A stretch of 64,000 bases of DNA from assembly GCA_031216915.1 (NCBI GenBank), contig CM062294.1, forward strand, positions 390,963,217-391,027,216, in the 5' to 3' direction. Made by a program: the position numbers and the translations under genes. Each line of letters starts with the position of its first letter. Position 1 is the stretch's first letter. Shown here piece by piece: positions 10,635-20,110 of the stretch. Below the pieces are notes generated by a model. It saw only the letters and a program-made list of their open reading frames with translations. It searched no databases and had not been told where the DNA came from. The stretch comes from Pictodentalium vernedei. Lineage: Eukaryota; Mollusca; Scaphopoda; Dentaliida; Dentaliidae.

Positions 10635-11348
10635 GGTCTCATTTCCTATTAAAAGGTCATTTCCGAGGTTATTGGATATCCTCAGCCAAATGGCTATTTT
10701 GAGCTATAGTTTTAGTTTGTGGTGGTGTGGATTTAGTAAATAATTCTCATTAATGGTGATGTGGCCAAAATAACCTGTTACTGGTCTTGATTCAAACTGT
10801 GTATTGTCAAGTGCATTTCAATTGGGAGTCAGGTCACATGGAAGTGTAAAATGACTAACCCAGACCTGTTTGGGACCTGACAATTTGCAGTTTACAAATG
10901 GGACAATTTTTGTGTAAATTTGCTTTGAGGAAGCCTTCTGAAAAAATGAATAAGAAACCCATATGTTTTTTATTTGCCAGAATGATCAGGTTATGCTGTA
11001 AAATCCTCAGGAGGAATGGGGAATTCCTGTAACACAGTTTTATCACTATCGATGCATGAAAATTGGAGATTTATCCCCAAAATAAGAAAATTTTTACCAT
11101 TTTGAGCCATTTTTTCAGCCATCAACTGTGTCATTCGGCTGAGTGTATTTGAGTGATATTGTAAGATTTTTGTTGTGTACAGTTGTCTCCAGAAAGGGCC
11201 ATATTCAGAGCTTCCAGAAACTATATAAATTGTGAGTACTGTGAATAATGGAGGTAATTTAAATGCGAAATATCCTCGGCCGTGTTAATCAGAAGCTGCA
11301 CATTTCTTGAAAAGCCGACATTTTCACCTGAATAACTGTAACAAGACC
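10635..11348. repeat. Right 714-bp terminal direct repeat
   Basis: This is the partner of 8744-9448. It differs by scattered substitutions, small gaps and a 17-bp insertion near 11267 (containing ATATCCTCGGCCGTG). The divergence between copies would date the insertion if they were identical at integration. Confidence 0.85.
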
Positions 11349-12341
11349 TGGAGGAATTTTCAATTTGAAGAATAAAGGGTTAATATCTCAGGATCAAATT
11401 ATCAGATTTACACCAAAAACTATACAGCTCAGCACATCAGAAACCTGAACACAAATATAAAGTAACTTGACAATCCAAGCAATATTTTTCAAGTTATCGA
11501 ATGCCAAAGAGATTGGAGGAATTTTCAATTTGAAGGATAAAGGGTTAATATCTCACGATCAAAATAACAGATTTACACCAAAAACTATACAGCTCGGAAC
11601 ATCAGTAACCTGAAGATACATATAAAGTAACATGACAATTGGATTGATATTTTTTGAGTTATCTCATGCCAAAAGGAATTGGAAGAATTCTCAATTTGAA
11701 GGATAAAGAGTTAATATTTCAGGATCAAATTATCAGATTTACACCAAAAACTATATAGCTTGGCACATCAGTAACCTGAACACAAATATAAAGTAACTTG
11801 ACAATCCAAGCAATATTTTTCGAGTTATTGAATGCCAAAGAAATGGATACGGACAGACGGACATATGGATGGACAGATGGATGGACAGACAGACGGATGG
11901 ATGAACGATGGAAGGCCATTCCAGATGCCGGCATTATGTCTACCATACATAGTATGGGTACAATAAAAATGCATGCAATGACCTCTGGGTGACTTTGAAC
12001 CATATTTTGAACCTTCATGGAGATTTGACTCTGTTGGTGATGGTCCCAGGTCCATAGGTCATACCACTTTCAAAATGTTTGTTGCAATGTACAGCTGACA
12101 AATGCATTCAATGACCCCCGAGTGACCTTGATCTGTATTTTGAACTTCCATGGAGTTTCGACTCGTTTGGCATTTGTCACTGCCAGGACCCGAGGTCATA
12201 CCATACTTGAGATTTGAGCATAACCTACTTTCAATATGTTTGCCCCCCCCCCCCCCACCCTTTTTTTTGAAGTGTAAAAATACATGTATGAACTTCATGA
12301 ATGCATTGGAGTCATAAAATGCTATTTCTGGCAATTCTGAA

Positions 12342-12808
12342 AGAGAGGCTTTAAAAAGCGTGTAATCACTCACCGGACGAACTATATATCCCTCAATTAT
12401 TCTAATCAGAATCAAAGAATGCAGCTGGCTGCCATGCTCCTCCATCTCAGTGAAACAGGACGATTGTTATCAGAGGACTTTCTATACATTATTTGTGCAA
12501 AGTTTGGTTGACATTGGCCAAGTAGTTTCAGATATGATGAAAATGTGATTTCCCATAGGGTTTCCAAATCAATTGTGGCCAAGTTTGCAACCCGATCAAC
12601 ATTAAATGAGGACGTTGGTAGAGGGTGTCCCGACCATCAATTATGCAAAGTTCCAAAACATTTGGCCTTGTAGTTTCAGAGATTTTTGAAAATTGACCAA
12701 TCAGCATCAAAGAATGCTTCTGGCAACCATGTTTTTCATCCCGGGAACAAAATGGGGATCATTTGTAGAGGACTTGCCATAGACCATTCAGGGCAGCGGA
12801 GCTAAAAA
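12342..12808 (+). mobile_element. Tandem-array element, family J (inside family I)
   Basis: Two units of about 290 bp share CAATCAG.ATCAAAGAATGC, then CTGGC..CCATG, and AGTTTCAGA. The 3' end is GCAGCGGAGCTAAAAA, the GAGCTAAAA ending used by the other array families. Family I sequence stops at 12341 and resumes at 12809. A 5' motif complementary to the 3' end was not found. Confidence 0.6.
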
Positions 12809-13181
12809 TGGACTTGATGCCCCCAAGTGACCTCTGTGATCCTCACCCATATTTTGAACCTTGAATTTTGATTCATTTTGGTGTCCCAGGTCTATCAGTC
12901 ATACCATGATTGAGATAGGAGCATGAACCACTTTCAAAATGTTTTGCCCCACCCACTTTTTGAGTGTAAAAATACATTTATGAATGTTGGAATGCATTAG
13001 TGAGTCATAAAATGCGATTTTCAGCAATTCTGAAAACTACACTCAGTGATACCTGGATGACCTCAGTGACAATGATCCACATATTATGGACTTTCATCGA
13101 GTTTCGACTCATTTGATATTAGTCTCAGGTCCATGCTTGAGACATCACTAAATTCTGTTGCACTCTATTTTGGACTAACTG

Positions 13182-13387
13182 TTAACACCCTTCACTCTGA
13201 TGTCAAAATACTAAAATTTCAGGAAGCTGTTTTTCCCATAATGCATCTAGAAATTTACCCAGTTCAATTGACAAAGCTCAATGAGTTCTGTCAAATGAGA
13301 CTGAATTGGTTAAATTTCTAGTTGCATTATAGGAAATTTTTTCTGTCTAAAATTTAGATATTTTGACATCAGTGTGCAGGGACTTAA
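13182..13387. mobile_element. Palindromic TTAA element (family T1), copy 1
   Basis: TTAA occurs at both edges (13182-13185 and 13384-13387). The ends are ACACCCTTCACTCTGATGTC and GACATCAGTGTGCAGGGACT, inverted copies of each other. The inner arms CATAATGCA.CTAGAAATTTA and TAAATTTCTAGTTGCATTAT pair as well, meeting at a centre built of AGCTCAATGAGTTCTGTCA. The whole 206 bp therefore folds into one long hairpin. TTAA ends with CCC suggest mobilisation by a piggyBac-type transposase (inference). Confidence 0.75.
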
Positions 13388-13759
13388 GTATTTCTATTTT
13401 ATTTTTCAGTAAACCACACAGTGCAAAACAGATTTTGTACCATTTTCATTTCAAATATTTTATTTATATTAAATTTTACAATAGTTAAACTGGAGTTATT
13501 ATTGTTGGTTCTCCAATTTCTTTCTGTTACCATTATTATTATTACCCACTGTAACAAGCTCAATGAAAGTAGTGGGGGCATAAGTGTTTAGGACACATTG
13601 GATCCACCATTGTTTAGACTGGTGAAGAATAACTGATCCACATTAATGTCATTTCCTTGTCAGATCATGATGCATTTGATCTAAGGTTTTGAAAGTGTGG
13701 GAGTAGGGGGACCCCTATAAATTGTTTGCCAGTAAAACCTAACTTGGTTACAAAAGTAA
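13388..13759. other. Unassigned AT-rich stretch
   Basis: No gene or repeat can be supported. A TTATTATTATTACC micro-repeat lies near 13533. Confidence 0.5.
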
Positions 13760-14380
13760 ACAAGAGGCCTCTCAGACTGGACAGCTCTGCTCAGGGTCAC
13801 TGCTTTTAGGGGAAGCTAAGTACAAGACAAGAATCCAAGTGTTACTGCTTGTGGCCTTGACCTTGATGATATGAGAATGGATCAAGGCCATGACACAGTG
13901 TTAGGTTATGGAGAACAATTGTGTGAAGGATGAACAAGATCTGTCACAGATTCAATTATACAGACCGTCCGGACAAAGGCTGTATAACAATAACAAGTTT
14001 TGCCGTCTGTGACCTTGACTTTGATGATATGACCTTGGATCAAAGTCATGACACACCTTTGAGTCATGAGCTAATTGTACCAAGTATGAATAAGATCTGT
14101 CAATCATACCAAGTTATATGGACCACACAAAAGTGACAGTAAAATATCAGTTTTTCTGTCACCTTAAAATAGGGCCTGTGACCTTGAGGGGCACATATCA
14201 CATTATAATTCATCACACACACTGTCTTTGATAATACATATAGTTATAAATCTTCATCAAAAATTATTAAGTGGTTAAGAAGTTATTGTCAAGACAAACA
14301 CAATGTTGACGACAGATGGATGACGGACGGACAAATCATTACCACAAAAACTCCGCTGACACTTGTGAGGTGGAGCTAAC
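13760..14380 (+). mobile_element. Tandem-array element, family L
   Basis: It opens with ACAAGAGGCCTCTCAGACTG, the head type shared with families D, E and F. The body has about 2.5 units of roughly 162 bp with GACCTTGA.TTTGATGATATG, GGATCAA.G.CATGACACA and ATGAACAAGATCTGTCA. The 3' end has GATGGATGACGGACGGAC, then GTGAGGTGGAGCTAAC with an imperfect hairpin (CTCCGCTGAC against GTGAGGTGGAG). I could not find a clean 5' complement to the hairpin arm. Confidence 0.65.
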
Positions 14381-14565
14381 AAATATTGCTGCTCGTTTTC
14401 CAGGTTCCAGAGGAGATATTATACTTTTAAAATTGAACTTGTTTACCACAGACATCAAGCACAGGTCCACTCCCGTGGGTTTCCACAGACATGATTTTGA
14501 GTCAATGAAAACTAATCCAACAAAAGTTATGATTTCACTCTGCTGAAGAAAGAGTTGTTCAAATG

Positions 14566-14700
14566 TAGCCAATTGTTTATACCTATGCTGCCCGCTTGAG
14601 AGGGCTTCCATCCCAGGCTTTGGTTCTGAGTCCTATTTTATCAGTGAAATAGAAGTTGTGTACTGCACTAAACAAGCACTACACCTCCTCCCGGGGTTCT
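14566..14700 (-). mobile_element. SINE-B fragment
   Basis: Minus-strand piece of the SINE-B family: CCATCCCAGGC, GAGTCCTATTTTATCAGTGA, AAACAAGCACTAC and CCCGGGGTTC on the plus strand. The (AATA)n tail part is missing. A G run follows at 14727-14741. The AT-rich stretch after it (14742-15243) has no gene; CTTGGATGCC and TAGGCAGCCAA at 15140-15175 form a remnant of the hairpin seen at 18566-18599. Confidence 0.6.
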
Positions 14701-15256
14701 GCAAAGTGTGTGTATGGGGGTGGAGTGGGGGGGGGGGGGGGCACTTGATGGTAAGAGGCAAAAAAAAATTACCACTGATATTATACAAAATTTATTCTGC
14801 AAATATTTAATATCAGTTGTATCATATCCAGATGATCAAAAACACAAGATATACACATACATTTTTTTCACCTGTTTCTTTCTATAAATTAAACTTTTTA
14901 TCCTGGATATCCAGGATGCAATACTTGTACACATCTATACTATCCTATATAACAGGGGAAGGCTGCTTTAAAAATGGTTGTCTTTCAATCTATAGTCTCA
15001 CTTTCATTTCAAATTTTGTTCAGAAATAAAATTATAAATAAATTATAAATATTGTTATGGCTGCTCTGAATGAATAAAAATAAAAATTAATGCTAAAGGC
15101 CTGGAAATTAATACTGGAAGTATCGCAATATTTGTACTCAACTCTTGGATGCCTGTGTAGGCAGCCAAAAAAAAGCTTAATTAGTTATCACTTCCAGGGT
15201 ACGATATGGAAACTTCCCCAAGATTGTGCCGTAGGGTATACCTATCCTATGGGTAT

Positions 15257-15470
15257 TTATTTATTTATTGCTTTTAAAGGTCACATATTTCTGCACAATG
15301 GCTAACTGTGACTGCAACATAGAGATCAAGTCAAGGTTAGTCAATCGTTCATAGAGGACTTCCACCCCAAACATTGGTGACTGGGTCCTATTTTACCAGG
15401 TCCAGTAAAACAGAGCTTGTTTTCCACAGTAAACAAGCACTGCTTCACTTCCTGGGGTTTCCCACATGGG
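15257..15470 (-). mobile_element. Full SINE-B with 13-bp target duplication
   Basis: ATCCTATGGGTAT at 15244-15256 is repeated exactly at 15471-15483, giving firm edges and a length of 214 bp. Read on the minus strand it starts CCCATGTGGGAAACCCCAGG and contains GCAGTGCTTGTTTACTGTGG and AAATAGGACCCAGTCACCAA. It ends GAAATATGTGACCTTTAAAA followed by an (AATA)n tail. The precise duplication and short-repeat tail show LINE-type retrotransposition. I see no tRNA or 5S head, so the origin of the 5' part is unknown. Confidence 0.85.
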
Positions 15471-15486
15471 ATCCTATGGGTATAAA

Positions 15487-17165
15487 ATTAAATTTTAACT
15501 GAAAGTGTCAATGACACTGTAGCTTAAAGTGACTGATTGTAGTGTTTGACGAAAAGGATAATGTTCAATGTTTATGAAAGGATTATGAAATAAGACAAGA
15601 ATTGTGATCATTGAGAATATATGTTAATTTCTGTTCCCCACATGCTTCGTTTTCAATAAGAATAATTTAAGGTGTAGACTGTATTCAAGAATTGAGGCCT
15701 CTGTTAATGTGGCCCTCACGGTTAATGTCTGTCAGCCAAAGTTACCAAGTTTCAGTAAAATTATTCCAAAATGAGTCATCCTACCAAGTTACAATGACAT
15801 CCCTTCATAAATATTTATTTATTTATTTAGGTTTAATGACACATTAATAGCCAAGATCATATCGTGTTGGTGACAGTTTTACGGGTGGAGGAATCCGGAG
15901 TACCCGGAGAGAACCACCGAGCAACGACAAGCAGCTGCCAGCTCCCCAATATTGTAACTCTGCACTGCAGCACATGCAGGGTTAGATTGGTTGAAGACAT
16001 GCGCACCATCGGCGTGCAGTATGCCTTAGTACATGGCGTCATCGTGCCCCCATGTGGACAATCAGGGTTAAGTGACTTGCCCAAGGACACAACGTGGCAG
16101 TCTGAATCGATCACTCAGACAGTCACCCATCCAAAGGTTAACCGGGCTCGACGTTGCTTAACTTCGGTGATCTGACGAGAACTGGTTACCGCAATGCAAT
16201 TGCGCCCCCTCTTCATAAATATAACTCGTAGACTTTGCTAAAGGAATCTAAGTCACTTGATGGTCAAAGTTGACCAAAATAGGAGTCTCATCTGGATATC
16301 ACATCAAGTTATCCTACCAAGTTACGAAATCCCTTCATAAAACGTGTAGACAGTGCTGAAGGAATCTAGGTCACGTAACCAAGCGGCAGTAATGGCTGAC
16401 CGATAGTAACCAAAATAGGACAGTCTCATCTAGACATCATACCGAGTTATCCTTCCAAGTTACAATGAAATCGCATCATAAATATGAGCTGTAGACTGTG
16501 CTAAACAAATCTAGATCACATGTGCCTGTGCGACCATCAGGCTGCCCAATCACGGCCAAAATAGGACGTTCTCATTTAGACATTATATCAAGTCATCCTA
16601 CCAATTTACAATGGAAATCCCTTCATAAATGCAAGCTGTAGACTGTGCTGAAGGAATCTAGGTGAAATGCCCCTTTGGCCGTCATGATTGACTGAACCTG
16701 ACCAAAATAGGACATTCTCATCTGGACATTATACATTCATCCTCCCGAGTTACAATGAAATAAATACGACCTGTAGACTGTGCTAAAGGTGTTCAGGTTT
16801 CGGGTCCGCGCAGCCGCCGTGGTTGACGGAACACGACCAAACGGGGACATTCTCATCTCGACATTATACAGAGTCATGAGTCATCCTACCAAGTTACAAT
16901 GAAATCCCTCTATAAATACAACCTGTAGACTGTGCTAAAGGTTTTATGGTTTCAGGCACGCGTAGCCGTCACACGGTTGACCAATCCCCCAAAAGGGGAC
17001 GTTCTCATCTAGACATTATATGGAGTTATCCCACCAAGTTACAATGAAATCCCTTCATAAATACAACCTGTGGACTATGCTAAAGGTTTTCAGGTTTTGG
17101 GCTCAGGTATCTGTCAGGATTGACCGATTGTGACCAAAAGGGGACGTTCTCATCTAGGCATGGCG
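15487..17165 (+). mobile_element. Tandem-array element, family C, copy 1 (3' truncated)
   Basis: The head ACTGAAAGTGTCAATGACAC followed by TGTAGCTTAAAGTGAC opens a leader (GATGTAGACTG..., GTGGCCCTCACGGTTAATGT). About nine units of roughly 145 bp follow, with CTACCAAGTTACAATGAAAT, CCCTTCATAAATA, CTGTAGACTGTGCTAAAGG and GGGGACATTCTCATCT. Units decay towards 17165 and the 3' hairpin seen in copy 3 is missing. A SINE with a 5S rRNA head (15815-16210) interrupts the first full unit. Confidence 0.75.
15815..16210 (-). mobile_element. 5S rRNA-headed SINE with 12-bp target duplication
   Basis: CTTCATAAATAT at 15803-15814 is repeated at 16211-16222, splitting one family C unit. Read on the minus strand, 16184 to 16113 closely matches 5S rRNA: GTTCTCGTCAGATCACCGAA, then GTTAAGCAACGTCGAGCCCG and GGATGGGTGACTGTCTGAG. 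This includes the 5S internal promoter region. After the head come the same body as SINE-A (CATGTCTTCAACCAATCTAA, GTGGTTCTCTCCGGGTACTC) and an ATAAATAAAT tail. It is a SINE3-like chimera, not a 5S gene: only about 70 nt of 5S are present. Confidence 0.9.
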
Positions 17166-17280
17166 CCAAGACATCAAACTAACTAAACTTGCATGCTGCA
17201 CAGGATGAGCACTAACATAGAGGCTTATGATATTGGTGAAGACAACTGAGGAAGAGTTTCCAATCAAATGTTGTTTCAAG

Positions 17281-17318
17281 CCAAGTGTCGTCTGCCTGAT
17301 CATGCAGACAACACTTGA
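17281..17318. repeat. Short hairpin
   Basis: CAAGTGTCGTCTGCCTGATC pairs with GATCATGCAGACAACACTTG with few mismatches and almost no loop. It lies between the decayed family C array and a SINE-B. Its function is unknown. Confidence 0.6.
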
Positions 17319-17375
17319 CATAAACAACTGCTAGACAAGAGGTCTTTATCTTTTTTTGATGTTCAATACACTGTA

Positions 17376-17595
17376 TATATTTATTGGTGTCTAAGGTCAC
17401 TTTCAGCATTTCTGGCTATTTCGTAAACTCAACATGGGTATGAAGCCAAGTCTACCCAATAATTTACGCCTATGCTGCCCACTTCAGAGTACTTCCACTT
17501 CAGATGTTGGTTCAAGGTCTTATTTTACCAGAAAAGCAGAACCTGTTTACCATAGTATACAAGCAATGCTACACTTTCCGGAGTTCCCACCGGAA
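17376..17595 (-). mobile_element. SINE-B, diverged
   Basis: On the plus strand it reads TTTATTGGTGTCTAAGGTCA, then ATGCTGCCCACTTCAGAG, GTCTTATTTTACCAG, AACCTGTTTACCATAGTATA and CCGGAGTTCCCACCGG. This is the family order in reverse orientation. Confidence 0.75.
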
Positions 17596-17640
17596 TGATG
17601 TTCAATTAGTTTAATATCATTTTTGCGAGTAAAAAACGTG

Positions 17641-18010
17641 ATATAGTAGAACCAATTTAATTGGATATCTCTTAATTGAATAACCCTGTTAATTAAATAT
17701 AATTTTCAAACACAAAATCATTTACCATACTTTCAGAACAAATTTTGACCTGTTAATTGCATGTAATTTATAGAGTAAACTCCTTTTAACTGAATAACAA
17801 ATTTTGTAATATATCGAGAAATTACCCTGATAATCACTGAATTCCCCATGTTTATTGACCTATTTGATCTCAAAATATCCAATACAGGCATTTAATCTAT
17901 TATATCTTGTTTGACAGAGCTCCATGAGCTCTGTCAAATGAAATATAATACAATAACTGCTCAGTTTATCTCTAGAATACAGGGATGTGATCAAAAACCA
18001 CTGTAATGTC
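17641..18010. mobile_element. Candidate mariner/pogo-like element, copy 1
   Basis: It is co-linear with 19522-19922: TTAATTGAATAACCCTGTTA, CATTTACCATAC.TT, AATTACCCTGA, ATTCCCC, GACCTATTTG and CCAATACAGGCATT in the same order. The left end TATAGTAGAACC resembles the terminal sequence of some pogo/Tigger elements. Around 17905-17940 it holds a hairpin centre (TTTGACAGAGCTCCATGAGC) also found in TTAA family T1. The assignment is tentative. Confidence 0.5.
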
Positions 18011-18069
18011 ATATTTAACTCTTATCAAATCACATTCTGACAACAGAGAGGTTTGGGAGGGGAGAATGG

Positions 18070-18172
18070 TTTACTTATTTATGTTTAAGGTCAGACATTT
18101 CTGCAGAATGGCTAATTGTGCATTCTGCAGAATGGCTAATTGTGACTGCAACATGTGACTAAAAAGTCAAGT
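18070..18172 (-). mobile_element. SINE-B 3' fragment
   Basis: TTATGTTTAAGGTCAGACAT and TCTGCAGAATGGCTAATTGT are present; the GCAGAATGGCTAATTGTG phrase is duplicated. It abuts another SINE-B head to tail. Confidence 0.65.
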
Positions 18173-18396
18173 CCAGTATTTATTATTTATTGGTGTTAAA
18201 GTTGACATACTTATGCACAATTGCTAATCGTGACCGTAGTCGAGTCCAGTCAATCCTTTACACCTGTGCTGCCCATTTTAGAGGACTTACAACCGAGGCA
18301 TTGTTTACTGGGTGCTAGTTTACCAATAAAACGGGAGTTTATATACCACAGTAACAAGCGCTGATTCACTTCTTGGGGTTCCCAAGGGGAGTTGTA
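18173..18396 (-). mobile_element. SINE-B
   Basis: The plus strand shows TATTTATTGGTGTTAAAGTT, TGCTAATCGTGACCGTAG, TGCTGCCCATTTTAGAGGAC, ACAAGCGCTGATTCACTTCT and TGGGGTTCCCAAGGGG. It is a nearly full, moderately diverged copy. Confidence 0.75.
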
Positions 18397-18480
18397 GGGG
18401 AAATACATTTCTGACTCGAGTCTCAGACCATGTCCATTTGGCCTAGAATTAGAAATTCTACTATACCTTAACCTGGACAT

Positions 18481-18726
18481 TTAACCCCTTAAGGACTTGG
18501 AGATTTTTAAACATTTTCGCTACACTCTGAAAGTCTACCTCGAGTGGATTTGCAGTTGTTTCTAATCAAGTCTTGGCTGCCTACAGAGGCAGCCAAGACT
18601 TGCCTAGAAACAACTGACAAGGTTCTTAGAAAACAAGTTTTGAGTTTACCCAAACAATGCTGTTGGGGTACATGTTCCTTTGCATTAAAAAGTTATCAAA
18701 ATAGGAATTACGCCCTCAAGGGTTAA
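18481..18726. mobile_element. TTAA foldback element (family T2)
   Basis: TTAA edges lie at 18481-18484 and 18723-18726. The ends CCCCTTAAGGACTTGG and ATTACGCCCTCAAGGG are imperfect inverted copies. The centre is a hairpin, AAGTCTTGGCTGCCT with AGGCAGCCAAGACTT (about 18566-18599), extended by GTTGTTTCTA and TAGAAACAAC. The same hairpin lies at 51585-51622. It is non-coding and probably mobilised by a TTAA-specific transposase (inference). Confidence 0.65.
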
Positions 18727-18847
18727 AGGTTTAGTAGTTATTTCCAGTCACATCTTGGCTGTTTTAGAAGCAAAAATGATCAGAAGCACAGTCTGGAGGA
18801 AAGTATCCTCATGACAGCATGTTCACTCATCAGTACAAGAGTAATTT

Positions 18848-19083
18848 ATTTATTTATTGGTTTGTTTGTTTGTTGGTGGTTAACGTCACATATTTATGCA
18901 CCATGGCTAATCGTGACACAACATGGAGATGAAGTCAAGTTTAGTCAATCGTTGATCAACATGTTGCCCATTTTAGAGGACTTTCACCCCAAGCATTGGT
19001 GACTGGGTCCTATTTTACTAGTAAAGCGGAACTGGTTTACCACAGTAAACAAGTGCTGCTTACTTCCCAGGGTTCCCACGGGG
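18848..19083 (-). mobile_element. SINE-B
   Basis: It is nearly complete, with an expanded TTTGTTTGTTTGTTGG segment next to the tail. It contains TATGCACCATGGCTAATCGT, CCCCAAGCATTGGTGACTGG and TTACTTCCCAGGGTTCCCAC. The next SINE-B starts two bases later in the same orientation. Confidence 0.8.
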
Positions 19084-19085
19084 AA

Positions 19086-19305
19086 TTTATTTATTGGTGT
19101 TTAAGGTCACTTTCAGCATCCACAGCAATATCATGGCTGCAGCATAGGTATTAAGTCAAGTTTAGCCAATTGTTTATACCTATTCTGCCCACTAGAAATG
19201 ACTTTCACCACAGGCATTGGTTACTAGGTCCTATTTTACCAGTTAAGGATATTCTTTTTATCAAAGTAAATAAGCATTGCCCCACTTCCTGGGGTCACTG
19301 TGGGG
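19086..19305 (-). mobile_element. SINE-B, head-to-tail with the previous one
   Basis: ATTTATTGGTGTTTAAGGTC is followed by a variant segment (ACTTTCAGCATCCACAGC, also used at 17395), then GGTCCTATTTTACCAGTTA and CCCACTTCCTGGGGTCAC. The segment shared with 17376-17595 suggests a subfamily. C-rich sequence (19436-19470) follows. Confidence 0.75.
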
Positions 19306-19521
19306 GGAGTGCAAGCAAAATGAGTTTTTGGCAATCTGTGATGAAAAATGTAACCCTGTAATTATACAACCTTCTGCAAACAAATATGTTTTCTAATGAC
19401 AAATAAAATTCAGAATTCCTTATGTTCATTAAACATCCCCCCTCCCCCACCCCCCCCCCCACCCCCCCAAAAACCAAACTGATAAAGAGAACACTAAGAT
19501 TAGGCTTATGTTTGCACATGC

Positions 19522-19922
19522 ACCATGGAATCCACTTATTTGGACATCTCCAAATTGAATAACCCTGTTAACTGAATATAAATTGCAACACCAAACCATT
19601 TACCATACCTTTAGTTCAAATCTGTTAACTGAATATAGGTTATATGAACTCCTGTTAATTGAATAAAACATCTTGTAATCTATTACAGAATTACCCTGAC
19701 AATCATCTAATTCCCCTTTTTATAGACCTATTTGGGCTGAATATATCCAATACAGGCATTCAATTTATTAAACCTTGTTTGACAAGATATAATAGAATAA
19801 ATGCAAAGTTTATCACTATAATAAGGAAAATGACAAAATCCCTGTTGATTGAATACTCATGTTAATTGAATATATTTCACTGGCAAAGTGGCTATTCAAT
19901 TAACAGGATTCCAATGTACTAT
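19522..19922. mobile_element. Candidate mariner/pogo-like element, copy 2
   Basis: The left end CATGGAATCCACTTATTTGG and the right end GGCTATTCAATTAACAGGAT followed by TCCAATG are imperfect inverted repeats (CATTGGAATCC.GTTAATTGAATAGCC read inwards from the right). The interior is co-linear with 17641-18010 and carries many TTAACTGAATA and TTAATTGAATA phrases. There is no transposase ORF. The superfamily call rests on end sequence only. Confidence 0.5.
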
Positions 19923-20110
19923 ATTTTTCAACAATCAATACTGTCTATTTTTCCAAAAAGTCACTCAAAGTTAGTACAACCTAATTTTTAAAACAAGGCA
20001 TAGCAACTGTTGAGTTGGCAATGATCTTTTGAAGACTTGAAATACATGAATTCCACAGTTACTCACCAAACTTCTCTCACACCTCTGAGGTCCTATACTA
20101 TACCATAGAT

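Larger units (their letters stand above)
8744..11348. mobile_element. 2.6-kb element with 0.7-kb terminal direct repeats, inserted in element B
   Basis: Two direct copies (8744-9448 and 10635-11348) flank a 1.19-kb interior (9449-10634). Each copy begins GGTCTCRTTTCCTATT and ends GTAACRAGACC, so each has about 9-bp inverted termini. TGGA occurs at 8740-8743 and again at 11349-11352, where neighbouring B units have one uninterrupted GATTGGAGGAATT; this fits a 4-bp target duplication. The layout is like a non-autonomous LTR element, but the ends are not TG...CA. I see no primer-binding site, polypurine tract or ORF. Two TIR elements mobilised together as a composite are the alternative. Confidence 0.75.
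8277..11966 (+). mobile_element. Tandem-array Helitron-like element, family B (inside family I)
   Basis: The 5' motif GTACCCATAC (8297-8306) is the exact reverse complement of GTATGGGTAC (11952-11961). The latter also forms a local hairpin with TACCATAC just upstream. About six units of 165-171 bp carry GATTGGAGGA, CAATTTGAAGGA.AAAGGGTT, ATCAGATTTACACCAAAA and CATCAGTAACCTGAA. The end is rich in GACAGACGGAC and ATGGATGGACAGATGG. A 2.6-kb insertion (8744-11348) splits the third unit. The flanking sequence belongs to family I on both sides. Confidence 0.7.
7740..13150 (+). mobile_element. Tandem-array element, family I (interrupted)
   Basis: Units of about 215 bp contain TTCTGAAAA, ACTCAATGACCCC, GACC..GTGGAGTTTCGACTC-like and CCAGGTC.ATAG.CATACCA, with GGGTCATAAAATGC. 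They occur at 7740-8276, 11967-12341 and 12809-13150. The gaps are filled by element B (about 8277-11966) and element J (12342-12808), and unit phase resumes after each. Its own ends are not clear: no hairpin is seen near 13150, and the 5' limit is approximate. Confidence 0.65.

Noticed and set aside
8965..11046. Two near-identical minus-strand ORFs (MIKLCYRNSP...) as a duplicated gene.
   Set aside because: They fall at the same place in the two 0.7-kb direct repeats, are short, differ by indels and have no domain.
16113..16184. Possible 5S rRNA gene.
   Set aside because: Only about 70 nt match, the start and end of 5S are missing, and target duplications show it is the head of a SINE.
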